Position numbers and translations under genes: made by a program
Notes under the pieces: generated by a model
What the model saw: the letters and a program-made list of their open reading frames with translations, nothing else
What the model was told of the DNA's origin: nothing
The model's database searches: none
In this document: piece after piece, positions 16,013 to 24,477 of the stretch
Position numbering within the stretch: the first letter of the stretch is position 1
Layout of the letters: the number at the start of each line of letters is the position of its first letter
Source of the DNA: Oscillospiraceae bacterium
GTDB taxonomy: Bacteria; Bacillota; Clostridia; Oscillospirales; Oscillospiraceae
Direction: 5' to 3'
DNA length: 64,000 nucleotides
NCBI GenBank assembly: GCA_016293265.1
Contig: JAEDEN010000001.1
Span: 1-64,000 of the forward strand

Positions 16013-17359
16013 GTGCTGCTGCTGTTGAACACCTATCCCCTGCTGGTGTCGGAGGATCTGGTGTTCCGCTCCAAGGAAACCTCCCTGCAAAGCAGCGTCT
16101 CTGTTATGGTCTACTCCCTCTCCGGGCTGGACCGCCTCAGCGAGGAGAATGTGGCGGACGCCATGGCCGTGGTGGAGGAGAGCGCCCTTTCCCGCATCCT
16201 GGTGACGGACGATGCAGGCAAAGTCCTCTACGATACCCGGGAGACCGGCGATGCCGTGGGGGAGTATGTCCTCTATACCGAGATCGTCCAGGCCCTTTTG
16301 GGAAACGACGCCTTTTCCTGCACGTACCGGAACGGGGCCTTCCGCAGCCGGGCCTCGTCGCCGGTGATGTACCAGAACCGCATCATCGGTGCGGTGTATG
16401 CCTATGAATACGACCGGGAGCAGGCGGCGCTGCTGGCGGGACTGCAAAGCAACCTGATGCGCCTGAGCGCCGTTATCGCCGCCGTGGTGGTGGTGTTGAG
16501 CCTGGTGCTCTCCAAGGCCCTGACCAAGAAGATCGGCCAGCTCCTTACCGCCATTCGCAAAGTGCGGGAGGGCGCCTACAGCCACCGGGCCGAGATCCGG
16601 GGCCGGGACGAGATCGCTCAGCTTGCCCAGGAGTTCAACAGCCTCACCGACCGGCTGCAGACCACGGAAAACGCCCGGCGGCGCTTTGTGTCAGATGCCT
16701 CCCACGAGCTGAAGACGCCCCTTGCCGCCATCCGATTGCTGACGGACTCCATCCTCCAGGCGGACAACATCGACCTGGAGACCACCCGTGAATTCGTTGC
16801 GGATATCGGCCGGGAGGCGGAGCGCCTCACCCGCATCACGGAGGACCTGCTGCGCCTGACACGCCTTGATAACGGCGTGATGGAAGCGCCTGCGGCGGTG
16901 GATGTACTGCCGGTTTTGGAGCAGGCCATGCGGATGATGAGCCTCCTTGCCCAGGAAAAAGGGGTGGACCTCACCTATGAGGCCGGGGAGGGCTGCATCG
17001 TCCTTGCTGCCAGGGATGAGATCCATCAGGTCATCTATAACCTGACGGACAACGCCGTCAAGTACTCCGCCCCCGGCGGCGCCGTCCAGGTGAGCCTGAT
17101 GCAGGAGGGGGAGGAGGTGGTCCTCCGGGTCTCGGATAACGGCGTGGGGATCCCGGAGGAGGACCTGCCCCGGGTATTTGAACGGTTTTACCGGGTGGAC
17201 AAGGCCCGCTCCCGTGCCGCCGGCGGCACGGGCCTTGGCCTGTCCATCGTCAGCGACACGGTGCGCCGCCGCGGCGGCAGCGTGGAGGCCGCCAACCTGC
17301 CGGAAGGCGGCGCGGTGTTTACGGTGCACTGGCCTTTGGCGAAGGGGGGAACAGCATGA
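16013..17359 (+). CDS. Sensor histidine kinase (start uncertain, probably upstream)
   Basis: A membrane sensor kinase: an external domain, a second membrane helix (about residues 150-172), HAMP, H-box SHELKTPLA, N-box DNAVKYS, G1 DNGVGIP and G2 GGTGLGLSIV. It autophosphorylates and passes phosphate to the adjacent regulator. The first conventional start is GTG 16013, but it falls inside the first membrane helix. The frame stays open back to 15920 and encodes a good helix start (LQAQFGLSYILIIAAV) without ATG, GTG or TTG. An unusual start (ATT 15941 or CTG 15968) or frameshift from the regulator gene is therefore likely. Its end overlaps the lipoprotein gene by four bases. Confidence 0.85.
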   Translation: MLLLLNTYPLLVSEDLVFRSKETSLQSSVSVMVYSLSGLDRLSEENVADAMAVVEESALSRILVTDDAGKVLYDTRETGDAVGEYVLYTEIVQALLGNDAFSCTYRNGAFRSRASSPVMYQNRIIGAVYAYEYDREQAALLAGLQSNLMRLSAVIAAVVVVLSLVLSKALTKKIGQLLTAIRKVREGAYSHRAEIRGRDEIAQLAQEFNSLTDRLQTTENARRRFVSDASHELKTPLAAIRLLTDSILQADNIDLETTREFVADIGREAERLTRITEDLLRLTRLDNGVMEAPAAVDVLPVLEQAMRMMSLLAQEKGVDLTYEAGEGCIVLAARDEIHQVIYNLTDNAVKYSAPGGAVQVSLMQEGEEVVLRVSDNGVGIPEEDLPRVFERFYRVDKARSRAAGGTGLGLSIVSDTVRRRGGSVEAANLPEGGAVFTVHWPLAKGGTA

Positions 17360-18258
17360 AGCGTGTGTTGGGACTTTTGCTGTGCGCGGCGGTGCTGCTC
17401 TCCGCCTGCGGGACGGCCGTGCAGACGGCGGAGGAAGGGGGCTATGACCTCTACTTCCTGGCTGGAAGCTTTGAAAACGCGGCGGGGGGCGGTGCCCTTG
17501 CCACGGAGCACATCCGGATCCTGGAAAAGCCCGCCGACACCCAGGCCCTTGCGGAGCTGTTGGTTACAAAGCTGCTGGAGGGCCCCGCCGCAGAGGAGCT
17601 GGAGAGCGCCGTCCCGGCGGGTACCAGCCTTTTGGGTGTGGAGCTGCAGGGGCGGAGGGCCGTGGTGGACCTTTCCTCCGGCTACGGTTCCCTCTCCGGT
17701 ATCGCCCTGACCCTGGCGGATTACGCCATCACGCTGACACTCACCCAACTGCCGGATATCCTGGCCGTGGAGATCACGGTGCGGGGCCAGGAGCTGATCT
17801 ACCGTGACCAGAAGGTCTTTACGGCCCGTGATGTGCTGCTTTTGCCGGAAGAGGACGTGGTGGGCACCGTGACGGCGGTGCTGTACTTCCTGGATGAGTG
17901 GGGGAACCTGGTTCCCCGGCAGCGGGAGTTGGACCTTTACGAGGGCGACACACAAGCAGGGGCCGTTGTGGCTGCCCTGGCCGACGGACCGGAAAGCAAG
18001 GACCTGTTTGCCGTGTTCCCGGAGGGATTTTACGTGCGTTCGGCCTGGCAGGAGGAGGACGTGTGCTATGTGAACCTCTCCACCGCCCTTTTGGAGGAGC
18101 TGCCCGAAATTGACCCCGCAATCCTGCAAAAGGCCCTGGAGGCTGTGGGCAAGTCCCTTTGCTCCCTGGAGAACGTCAGCGAAACCTGCTTCCTGGTGGA
18201 CGGTGAATACGCGCAGGAATACGGCTCCGTCAGCGTGGCGGAACCCTACGTGAATTAA
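17356..18258 (+). CDS. GerMN-domain lipoprotein (two repeats)
   Basis: A 300-residue lipoprotein with lipobox LSAC (C18) and two GerMN/sporulation domains: about 28-150 (LVTKLLEGP, VPAGTSLLGVELQGRRAVVDLS) and about 165-285 (AVVAALADGP, FPEGFYVRSAWQEEDVCYVNLS). GerM domains occur in spore germination and sporulation proteins and in lipoproteins encoded beside two-component systems (as in LpqB). It overlaps the kinase gene by four bases, so a role as an accessory of this sensor kinase is plausible. Confidence 0.8.
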   Translation: MKRVLGLLLCAAVLLSACGTAVQTAEEGGYDLYFLAGSFENAAGGGALATEHIRILEKPADTQALAELLVTKLLEGPAAEELESAVPAGTSLLGVELQGRRAVVDLSSGYGSLSGIALTLADYAITLTLTQLPDILAVEITVRGQELIYRDQKVFTARDVLLLPEEDVVGTVTAVLYFLDEWGNLVPRQRELDLYEGDTQAGAVVAALADGPESKDLFAVFPEGFYVRSAWQEEDVCYVNLSTALLEELPEIDPAILQKALEAVGKSLCSLENVSETCFLVDGEYAQEYGSVSVAEPYVN

Positions 18259-18294
18259 AGAAGTGGGACGGTCATTGACCGTCCCACTTCTTTG
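18257..18294. terminator. Bidirectional intrinsic terminator
   Basis: A 17-bp stem (18257-18273 with 18277-18293), loop ATT, with A-rich and T-rich flanks inside the stem. It separates the lipoprotein gene from the convergent spmB gene. Confidence 0.85.
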
Positions 18295-18308
18295 CCGCAG
18301 ATGACATT

Positions 18309-18824
18309 TTAAAACAACCACCGCACCGCCCAGGCGGAAGCCACAAAGCCCACCAGGTCTGCCGCCAGTGCTGCCGGAACGGCATGGCGCGTTTTTCGGA
18401 TGCCGGCGGAGCCAAAGTATACGGCGATGGTGTAGAAGGTGGTCTCCGTGCTGCCCAGCATTACCGCCGCCGTCCGTCCGATGGTGCTGTCCGGGCCGTA
18501 GGTGGTCATCAGGTCTGTCCCCACCGCCAGGGCGCCGCTGCCGGAAACAGGGCGCACCAGCATCAGCGGCGCTGTCTCCGGCGGGATGCCCAAAAGCTCC
18601 AGTACCGGGGCACAGAGGGCGGAAAACAGCTCCGCCGCACCGGAGGCGCGGAACATACTCACCGCGGTGAGTAGTCCCACCAGAGCCGGGATGATGCGCA
18701 GAAGGACCCCCAGTCCCTCCTCGGCCCCGCGGGTCAGGGCGCTGTAGATGTCCACCCGCCTGCCCATACCGTATACCGCCACAACGGCCAGCAGCACCGG
18801 GATCACCAGGGAGGAAAGGCTCAT
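18309..18824 (-). CDS. spmB: Spore maturation protein B
   Basis: A 171-residue membrane protein of the nucleoside-transporter-gate superfamily (SpmB). Typical segments: IPALVGLLTAVSMFRASGA, PLMLVRPVSGSGAL, YGPDSTIGRTAAVMLGSTETTFYTIAVYFG. SpmA and SpmB are needed for spore-core dehydration and heat resistance. ATG 18824 overlaps the spmA stop (ATGA on the minus strand). Confidence 0.92.
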   Translation of the reverse strand: MSLSSLVIPVLLAVVAVYGMGRRVDIYSALTRGAEEGLGVLLRIIPALVGLLTAVSMFRASGAAELFSALCAPVLELLGIPPETAPLMLVRPVSGSGALAVGTDLMTTYGPDSTIGRTAAVMLGSTETTFYTIAVYFGSAGIRKTRHAVPAALAADLVGFVASAWAVRWLF

Positions 18825-19402
18825 GACCGCCCACCTCTGCGGCTGAGAAGCGCCGCCGCCGTAAGCCCCGCCGTGACGGAGAGCAGGGAGCTGAGCCACA
18901 CGGCGGGCAGGATATCAAAGGGGGCGGAACTGCCCGCCGCTGCCCGTACAGAGGCCACGGTGGTGGGCAGGAGCTGGATGGAGGCGGTGTTTAACACCAC
19001 CAGCAGGCAGAGTTCGTCGCTGGCCACCCCGCCGCAGCCCACCGCCATCCGCCGGGCTGCTCGGATGCCAAGGGGCGTGGCCGCGTTGCCCAGCCCCAGA
19101 AGATTGGCGGAGACATTGGCGGAGACGGCGGCAAGGGTCTCCTCGTCCCGGCAGGCCTGGGGCAGCAGCCGCCGCAGGAGGGGACGGAAGGCCCTGGCCA
19201 GCATGGCGGAGATGCCGCAGGCGTTCATGATCTCCATAACGCCGCTCCAAAGGCACATGATGCCCGCCATGGAGATGGAGAGCCGGATGGCGGAGTCCGC
19301 CCCCTCCAGGGCGGCGTTTGCCACCGCGTCGATCCGCCCCGTCCAAAGGCCGCACACCAGCGAGAGCACGACCATCGCCGTCCAGACCCAGGCCATTGCC
19401 AT
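18821..19402 (-). CDS. spmA: Spore maturation protein A
   Basis: A 193-residue membrane protein (SpmA). Recognisable segments include GIMCLWSGVMEIMNACG, SANLLGLGNAATPLGI and VLNTASIQLLPTTVAS. It acts with SpmB in spore maturation and is translationally coupled to it. Expression would come from the divergent promoter region at 19459-19491. Presence of this pair is the clearest sign that the organism forms spores. Confidence 0.92.
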   Translation of the reverse strand: MAMAWVWTAMVVLSLVCGLWTGRIDAVANAALEGADSAIRLSISMAGIMCLWSGVMEIMNACGISAMLARAFRPLLRRLLPQACRDEETLAAVSANVSANLLGLGNAATPLGIRAARRMAVGCGGVASDELCLLVVLNTASIQLLPTTVASVRAAAGSSAPFDILPAVWLSSLLSVTAGLTAAALLSRRGGRS

Positions 19403-19458
19403 GATTCAGTCCCCCTTTGGAAAATTGTGAACGAGTTTTTAATTTTTGCCAATGATGA

Positions 19459-19491
19459 TTGACATAATATAACAGAGTGTGATATTGTCAA
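19459..19491. promoter_or_regulatory. Overlapping divergent promoters in an imperfect inverted repeat
   Basis: TTGACA on the plus strand (19459-19464) and TTGACA on the minus strand (19486-19491) face each other. The minus-strand box has TATTAT (19464-19469) at 16 bases and would serve spmAB. The plus-strand box has weaker TATTGT (19483-19488) at 18 bases and would serve the AbrB-type gene. RNA polymerase could not occupy both at once, so the two genes may exclude each other. Confidence 0.65.
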
Positions 19492-19527
19492 TATTGTCGA
19501 AAAACAAAAATGAAAAGGAGAAACGCT

Positions 19528-19779
19528 GTGAAATCGACAGGAATCGTAAGAAAAGTAGACGAATTGGGCCGGATCGTACTTCCGATCGAGATGCGGCGTA
19601 CCCTGGACATCGCGGAGCGGGACGCACTGGAAATCTATGTGGAAGGCTCGTCCGTCATTCTGAAAAAATACAAGCCGAGCTGCATCTTTTGTGATGGGTC
19701 CAAGGATGTGACGGAGTTCAAGGGCAAAAACGTTTGTCCCAAATGCCTGAAAGAGCTCAAGGGCCTGTCCTTTAACTGA
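19528..19779 (+). CDS. AbrB/SpoVT-family transcription factor with zinc ribbon
   Basis: An 83-residue protein. The N-terminal swapped-hairpin AbrB domain (STGIVRKVDELGRIVLPIEM) is followed by a C-terminal pair of CxxC motifs (CIFC, CPKC) that should bind zinc. AbrB proteins are dimeric or tetrameric transition-state regulators. GTG 19528 with AAAGGAG (19514-19520) is chosen; family members begin at this MKSTGIVRK position. It is divergent from spmAB, a sporulation operon it might control. Confidence 0.9.
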   Translation: MKSTGIVRKVDELGRIVLPIEMRRTLDIAERDALEIYVEGSSVILKKYKPSCIFCDGSKDVTEFKGKNVCPKCLKELKGLSFN

Positions 19780-19784
19780 AAAAT

Positions 19785-19821
19785 AAAAGCACGGAAAACC
19801 GGAGGTTTTCCGTGCTTTTTG
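19785..19821 (+). terminator. Intrinsic terminator after the AbrB-type gene
   Basis: Arms AAAAGCACGGAAAACC (19785-19800) and GGTTTTCCGTGCTTTT (19804-19819), loop GGA, T-run. It also serves the convergent rsmI gene. Confidence 0.9.
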
Positions 19822-20652
19822 TTATTTTTCCAGGGCGGCGGCGTAGAGTTCGTTTTTGGAGATGCCGGTGTGTTCCGCAACCTCCCTGGCGGCGTCCTTC
19901 AGGCGCATCCCCTGGTCCTTCAGGGTCAGCACCTGGCCCACGGCCTCCTCCAGGGAAAGGGCGGCTTTCTCCCGCTTGGGCGCCCCCTCCAGCACCAGAA
20001 CATATTCCCCCCTGGGGGTATTCTCCTGATAGTAGGCCATGGCCTCCTCCAGGGTGGTCCGCCGGGTCTCCTCATGAAGCTTGGTCAGCTCCCGGCAAAG
20101 GGAAATGCGGCGCTCCGGGCCGAAGGTTTCACACAGGTCCTTGAGGGTGTTTTGCAGCTTGTGGGGGGCCTCGTGGAAGATCATGGTGCGTGTCTCGTAC
20201 TGCAGCGATTCCAGGTGCTCCCGGCGGGCCTTTTTGTTCACGTCCAGGAAGCCCTCAAAGGTGAAGCGCCCCGTGGGCAGGCCGCTGACGGCCAGGGCAT
20301 TCACAGCCGCGCAGCAGCCGGGGATGGAGATAACAGGCACGCCGTTTTCGGCGCACAGGCGCACCAGCCCCTCCCCGGGATCGGAGATGGCGGGGGTGCC
20401 GGCATCTGTCACCAGGGCGCAGCTCTCGCCCTCCAGCAGACGGGCGAGGATGGCCTGGCCCGCCGAGGCCTGGTTGTGCTCATGGTAGCTCACCAGGCTC
20501 TTTTTGATGCCGAAATGGTTCAAAAGCTTCATGGAGACCCGGGTGTCCTCCGCCGCGATAAAATCGGCCTCGCGGAGCGTGGCTTCCGCCCGGGGGGAGA
20601 AGTCCCCCAGGTTGCCGATGGGGGTGGCAACAAGATACAATGTGCCGCTCAT
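19822..20652 (-). CDS. rsmI: 16S rRNA (cytidine(1402)-2'-O)-methyltransferase
   Basis: A 276-residue tetrapyrrole-methylase-fold enzyme. Family marks: LYLVATPIGNLGD at the N-terminus, AEDTR, LVTDAGTPAISDPG (SAM site) and PGCCAAVNALAVSGLP. RsmI adds the 2'-O-methyl group of m4Cm1402 in the ribosomal P site. Its start overlaps the end of trmN6 by four bases. Confidence 0.95.
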   Translation of the reverse strand: MSGTLYLVATPIGNLGDFSPRAEATLREADFIAAEDTRVSMKLLNHFGIKKSLVSYHEHNQASAGQAILARLLEGESCALVTDAGTPAISDPGEGLVRLCAENGVPVISIPGCCAAVNALAVSGLPTGRFTFEGFLDVNKKARREHLESLQYETRTMIFHEAPHKLQNTLKDLCETFGPERRISLCRELTKLHEETRRTTLEEAMAYYQENTPRGEYVLVLEGAPKREKAALSLEEAVGQVLTLKDQGMRLKDAAREVAEHTGISKNELYAAALEK

Positions 20653-21380
20653 GGCGTTTCCTCCTTGCGAAAATAGATGGCGTCCACCTCAGGGGTGGGT
20701 CTGGCGCCGCCGGCGGTCAGGATCAGCGGCGCTTCCACCGTAAGGCCGCTCTTTCCACCCCGGCTGCCCTCCAGTAAAAAAAGGGAGGGGGCGGCGGCAG
20801 CAGTAGCGCAGACGAAGCGCAGCCGCTTGGGCTCGATCCGGTGGCGGCGAAGCTCCCAAAGCACGTCCGTCAACCGCTCCGGCTTATGGACCAGGCAGAA
20901 TTTCCCGCCCCAGCGGAGAAGGTAGCCAGCGGCGGCGCAGACGTCGGAAAGGGTGCAGGTGACCTCCGAGCGGGCGGAGCGCAGGGCTTCCTCCCGGGCA
21001 AGGCGGCCGCTTTCCGGGACGTAATAGGGCGGGTTGCAGACCACCAGGTCAAAGCTCCCGGTGGGAAACAGGCCTTTTACCTCCCGCAGGTCTCCCCGGC
21101 AGATGGTGAGGCGGGGGCCCAGGGCGTTTTCCTCCGCTGCCCGCCGGGCCAGCAGGGCGGCTTCCTCCTGCAGTTCAACCCCTGTGACATACAGCTCCCT
21201 TTGACGCTGCAGCAAAAGAAGGGACAAAAGCCCCGTGCCGCAGCCAAGGTCGCACACCTTCAGCCCCGGCTTCAGCCGGGGCAGGGAGGAGAGAAGGAAG
21301 GTATCCGTCCCGGGAGGGAAAAGCGCGTCGTCATAGACGAAACGAAGTCCGCCTTCGCACAGGCTTTCCCAGTGCTCCAT
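20649..21380 (-). CDS. tRNA1(Val) (adenine(37)-N6)-methyltransferase-like (TrmN6/YabB)
   Basis: A 243-residue class I SAM methyltransferase: motif I CDLGCGTGLLSLLL and catalytic motif NPPYY typical of N6-adenine methylation. In Firmicutes this gene commonly precedes rsmI, as here. GGGAGGTGAG just upstream supports ATG 21380; a long open frame further upstream has no family similarity. The exact base modified is inferred from the family. Confidence 0.88.
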   Translation of the reverse strand: MEHWESLCEGGLRFVYDDALFPPGTDTFLLSSLPRLKPGLKVCDLGCGTGLLSLLLLQRQRELYVTGVELQEEAALLARRAAEENALGPRLTICRGDLREVKGLFPTGSFDLVVCNPPYYVPESGRLAREEALRSARSEVTCTLSDVCAAAGYLLRWGGKFCLVHKPERLTDVLWELRRHRIEPKRLRFVCATAAAAPSLFLLEGSRGGKSGLTVEAPLILTAGGARPTPEVDAIYFRKEETP

Positions 21381-21428
21381 CCACTCACCTCCCGGTCTTT
21401 CTGATAAGCCATTATAATATAAAAAGAG

Positions 21429-21470
21429 GGGGAGGGCAAGCCATAAGAAGGGGAGGGCAAGCCATGAAAA
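21429..21470. repeat. Two tandem copies of a 21-bp unit
   Basis: GGGGAGGGCAAGCCAT occurs at 21429-21444 and 21450-21465, each followed by a five-base A/G-rich spacer (TAAGAA-like and GAAAA-like ends). It lies in the non-coding gap between the methyltransferase start and the ferredoxin terminator. Function unknown. Confidence 0.6.
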
Positions 21471-21550
21471 AGGCCCTGTATGGGCCGGCTTCCGGCCCGG
21501 CTGGGGAAGAGGCCGGAGTCCCCAGGGAAGAAGAGGGGGCTTTCTTCCGG

Positions 21551-21589
21551 TCAAAACAAAACACACCGTAAGCAGGGCTTACGGTGTGT
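21551..21589 (-). terminator. Intrinsic terminator of the ferredoxin gene
   Basis: A 13-bp stem (ACACACCGTAAGC at 21561-21573 with GCTTACGGTGTGT), loop of three; on the minus strand the stem is followed by TTTTGTTTTG. Confidence 0.85.
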
Positions 21590-21605
21590 TTATGTATCCT
21601 CGAAA

Positions 21606-21779
21606 TTATTCCTCGGGGACGATGGCGCCGTTGGGGCAGCTGTCTGCGCAAGTGCCGCAGTCCAGGCAAGTACCAGCGTCGATGACGTACTGGTCGTCAC
21701 CCTGGCTGATCGCACCGGCGGGGCAGACATCAGCGCAGGAACCGCAGCTGACGCAAGAAGAAGTGATCTTGTAGGCCAT
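21606..21779 (-). CDS. Small 2[4Fe-4S] ferredoxin
   Basis: A 57-residue clostridial ferredoxin. Two cysteine clusters, CVSCGSCADVCP and CLDCGTCADSCP, each give three ligands to one cubane and the distant cysteine to the other. It is a soluble low-potential electron carrier for anaerobic metabolism. GGAGGTG lies six bases before the ATG and a good promoter lies at 21810-21837, with its own terminator, so it is monocistronic and probably highly expressed. Confidence 0.95.
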   Translation of the reverse strand: MAYKITSSCVSCGSCADVCPAGAISQGDDQYVIDAGTCLDCGTCADSCPNGAIVPEE

Positions 21780-21809
21780 GGTAGCACCTCCATTAGATTT
21801 GTGATTTCA

Positions 21810-21837
21810 ATTTTACCATACAATTCGAAAAATGCAA
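21810..21837 (-). promoter_or_regulatory. Promoter of the ferredoxin gene
   Basis: On the minus strand: TTGCAT (21832-21837), 16 bases, TAAAAT (21810-21815), about 30 bases before the start codon. Confidence 0.7.
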
Positions 21838-21973
21838 GGGCCCTGTTAAAATTCCGACGAGATTTTTCCCGCTTTGCAAAAATATAATCTATATACATGG
21901 GGTTTATGCATTATGAAAGGGGAGAAAACCGGAAAAACTGGAAGGACATTCAAATTGGATGAAGGGAGACACC

Positions 21974-24409
21974 ATGAACGAGAACAGATTTTCACCCGGA
22001 GCCGAAGACGCGCTGCGCCTTGCCCAGGAGGCGGCGGGAGAGCTGGGCCACGGATATGTGGGAACGGAGCACCTGCTGCTGGGACTGATGCGCCAGGAGG
22101 AGGGGCTTGCCCACGGGGTCCTCGCGGGGGAGGGGCTGACGGAAAAGGCCCTCTTTGCTGCCATTCGCCGCAGTGTGGGGGCGGGCCTTCCCGGAAGCGA
22201 TCCCAACCAGGGCCTGACGCCCCGGGCAAAGCGGGTGGTAGAACTGGCTGTGGAGGACGCCGGCCGCTTTGGGGAGCGGTGTGTGGGGACGGAACACCTG
22301 CTTGCGGGCATTCTCCGCCAGGGCAACAACATGGCCCTCCGGGTGTTGCGCTCCGCCGGGGTGGACGCCCGGCATCTTTATACGGTCCTGCTGCAAAAGC
22401 AAAGCGACGGCTCACGGGGCCGCGTCACCAGGGAAAAGCCGCCTGTCCGGGAGGAGGGAAAGGCTCTCCGGGAGTGCAGCCGTGACCTCACCGCCGAGGC
22501 GCGGGCGGGACGCCTGGACCCGGTCATCGGCCGGGAGCGGGAGATCAGCCGGGTCATCCAAATCCTCTCCCGCCGCACCAAAAACAACCCCTGCCTGTTG
22601 GGAGAGCCGGGGGTGGGGAAGACCGCCGTTGCCGAGGGGCTGGCCCGGAAGATCGCCGCGGGGGATGTGCCGGAGGAGCTTTTGGACCAGCGCATTTTGT
22701 CTTTGGACATCGCGGGGATGGTGGCGGGCACCAAGTACCGGGGTGAGTTTGAAGAGCGCATCCGCAAGGTGCTGGAGGAGGTGAAGCGGGCCGGAAACAT
22801 CATCCTCTTCCTCGACGAGCTCCACACGGTGGTGGGGGCCGGCAGCGCCGAGGGGGCGGTGGACGCCGCAAACATCCTCAAGCCCGCCCTGGGCCGGGGG
22901 GAGCTGCGGCTCATCGGGGCCACGACCCTGACGGAATACCGCCGTTATATCGAAAAGGACGCCGCCCTGGAGCGCCGCTTCCAGCCGGTGACGGTAAGCG
23001 AGCCTGACGGGGGGGCGGCGCTGGAGATCCTGCGGGGGCTCCGGGAGCGCTATGAGCGCCACCACGGCCTGAACATCACGGAGGAGGCCCTGGAGGCCGC
23101 CGTCCGCCTTTCCCAGCGCTATCTCCCGGATCGTTTCCTGCCGGACAAGGCCATCGACCTGATGGACGAGGCAGCCTCCCGGGTCCGCATGGAAGGGGAA
23201 CTGCCCTCCGAGGAGCTGAAGGCGCTGGAGGAAAAGATCACCTCCGCCGTCCGGGACAAGGACGAGGCCATCGCAAAGCAGGACTATGAGGGGGCCGCCA
23301 AGCTCCGGGACATCGAACGCAGCTTTCGCGCCCAGGCGGAGGCCGAGCGGGAGAGCCGCCGCACCCGGACCCACCACCGCCGCAGCGTCACGGCGGAGGA
23401 TGTGGCCGCCGTGGTCTCCACCTGGACGGGTGTTCCCGTCACTCATCTGACCCAAAGCGAGGGGGAAAAGCTTTTGCATATGGAGGAGGTCCTCCACCGC
23501 CGGGTAGTGGGGCAGGATGCAGCGGTCCGGGCCCTGGCCAGGGCTGTCCGCCGGGGCCGCGTGGGCTTGAAGGACCCCCGGCGTCCCATAGGCTCCTTCC
23601 TGTTCCTGGGCCCCACGGGCGTTGGCAAAACGGAGCTTTGCAAGGCCTTGGCGGAGGTGCTTTTCGGAGACGAGGGGGCGCTTTTGCGCTTTGATATGTC
23701 CGAGTATATGGAGCGCCACACCGTCTCCCGCCTCATTGGTTCTCCTCCGGGATATGTGGGACATGAGGAGGGGGGACAGCTTACGGAAAAGGTGCGCCGC
23801 CGGCCCTACAGTGTGGTGCTCTTCGACGAGATGGAAAAGGCCCACCAGGATGTGTGGAACGTGCTGCTGCAGATTCTGGATGACGGACGTATTTCCGACG
23901 CCCAGGGGCGGCAGGTGGATTTTCGCAACACCGTCATCGTCATGACCAGCAACGTGGGCGCAAAGCGCCTCACCTCCCCGGGGACGAAATTGGGCTTCAC
24001 TACGGCGGGGGAGAGCGAAAATCGGCGGGAGGAGGCCGTCATGGCGGAGCTGCGGGAGACCTTCCGGCCGGAATTTTTGAACCGGGTGGATGAGACCATC
24101 CTCTTCCATGCCCTGGGGGAAGGGGAGATCAGGGAGATCGCCCGGCGGATGCTTTTGGACCTTGCCGGGCGGATGGCCGTCATGGGGATCGCCCTGGAAA
24201 CGGAGGAATCCGCACTGGAAGTCCTGGCCCGGGCGGGCTTTGATCCCAAATACGGTGCCCGTCCCCTGCGCCGCAGCCTCCGCACCCTGGTGGAGGACCC
24301 GGTGGCGGAGGAGGTCCTTTCGGGGCGCCTGCGGGCGGGAGACACTGCGGTGCTCACCACAGAGGAGGGAAGGATCGTCATAAAGGCCCCCCTTTCCCAT
24401 GTTACTTGA
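21974..24409 (+). CDS. clpC: Clp protease ATP-binding subunit, ClpC type
   Basis: An 811-residue AAA+ unfoldase. Order of parts: Clp N-domain with two repeats (1-145, TEHLLLGL and TEHLLAGIL), first ATPase domain with GEPGVGKT (about 211), UVR-type coiled segment (about 425-455, DKDEAIAKQDYEGAAKLRD), second ATPase domain with GPTGVGKT (about 546), and a C-terminal D2-small domain. It feeds proteins to ClpP. AAGGGAGA supports ATG 21974. The usual B. subtilis neighbours ctsR, mcsA and mcsB are absent, so it stands alone here; a ClpE/ClpB identity is less likely given the UVR motif and length. Confidence 0.92.
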   Translation: MNENRFSPGAEDALRLAQEAAGELGHGYVGTEHLLLGLMRQEEGLAHGVLAGEGLTEKALFAAIRRSVGAGLPGSDPNQGLTPRAKRVVELAVEDAGRFGERCVGTEHLLAGILRQGNNMALRVLRSAGVDARHLYTVLLQKQSDGSRGRVTREKPPVREEGKALRECSRDLTAEARAGRLDPVIGREREISRVIQILSRRTKNNPCLLGEPGVGKTAVAEGLARKIAAGDVPEELLDQRILSLDIAGMVAGTKYRGEFEERIRKVLEEVKRAGNIILFLDELHTVVGAGSAEGAVDAANILKPALGRGELRLIGATTLTEYRRYIEKDAALERRFQPVTVSEPDGGAALEILRGLRERYERHHGLNITEEALEAAVRLSQRYLPDRFLPDKAIDLMDEAASRVRMEGELPSEELKALEEKITSAVRDKDEAIAKQDYEGAAKLRDIERSFRAQAEAERESRRTRTHHRRSVTAEDVAAVVSTWTGVPVTHLTQSEGEKLLHMEEVLHRRVVGQDAAVRALARAVRRGRVGLKDPRRPIGSFLFLGPTGVGKTELCKALAEVLFGDEGALLRFDMSEYMERHTVSRLIGSPPGYVGHEEGGQLTEKVRRRPYSVVLFDEMEKAHQDVWNVLLQILDDGRISDAQGRQVDFRNTVIVMTSNVGAKRLTSPGTKLGFTTAGESENRREEAVMAELRETFRPEFLNRVDETILFHALGEGEIREIARRMLLDLAGRMAVMGIALETEESALEVLARAGFDPKYGARPLRRSLRTLVEDPVAEEVLSGRLRAGDTAVLTTEEGRIVIKAPLSHVT

Positions 24410-24477
24410 TTTATTCACAATTTCACGCTATGATATGGGTATCAGAAAGACCGGATCAACGAAAAGGAGGGCCTTTT

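Noticed and set aside
22412..24418. 668-codon minus-strand open frame
   Set aside because: Entirely opposite clpC, whose motifs are unambiguous.
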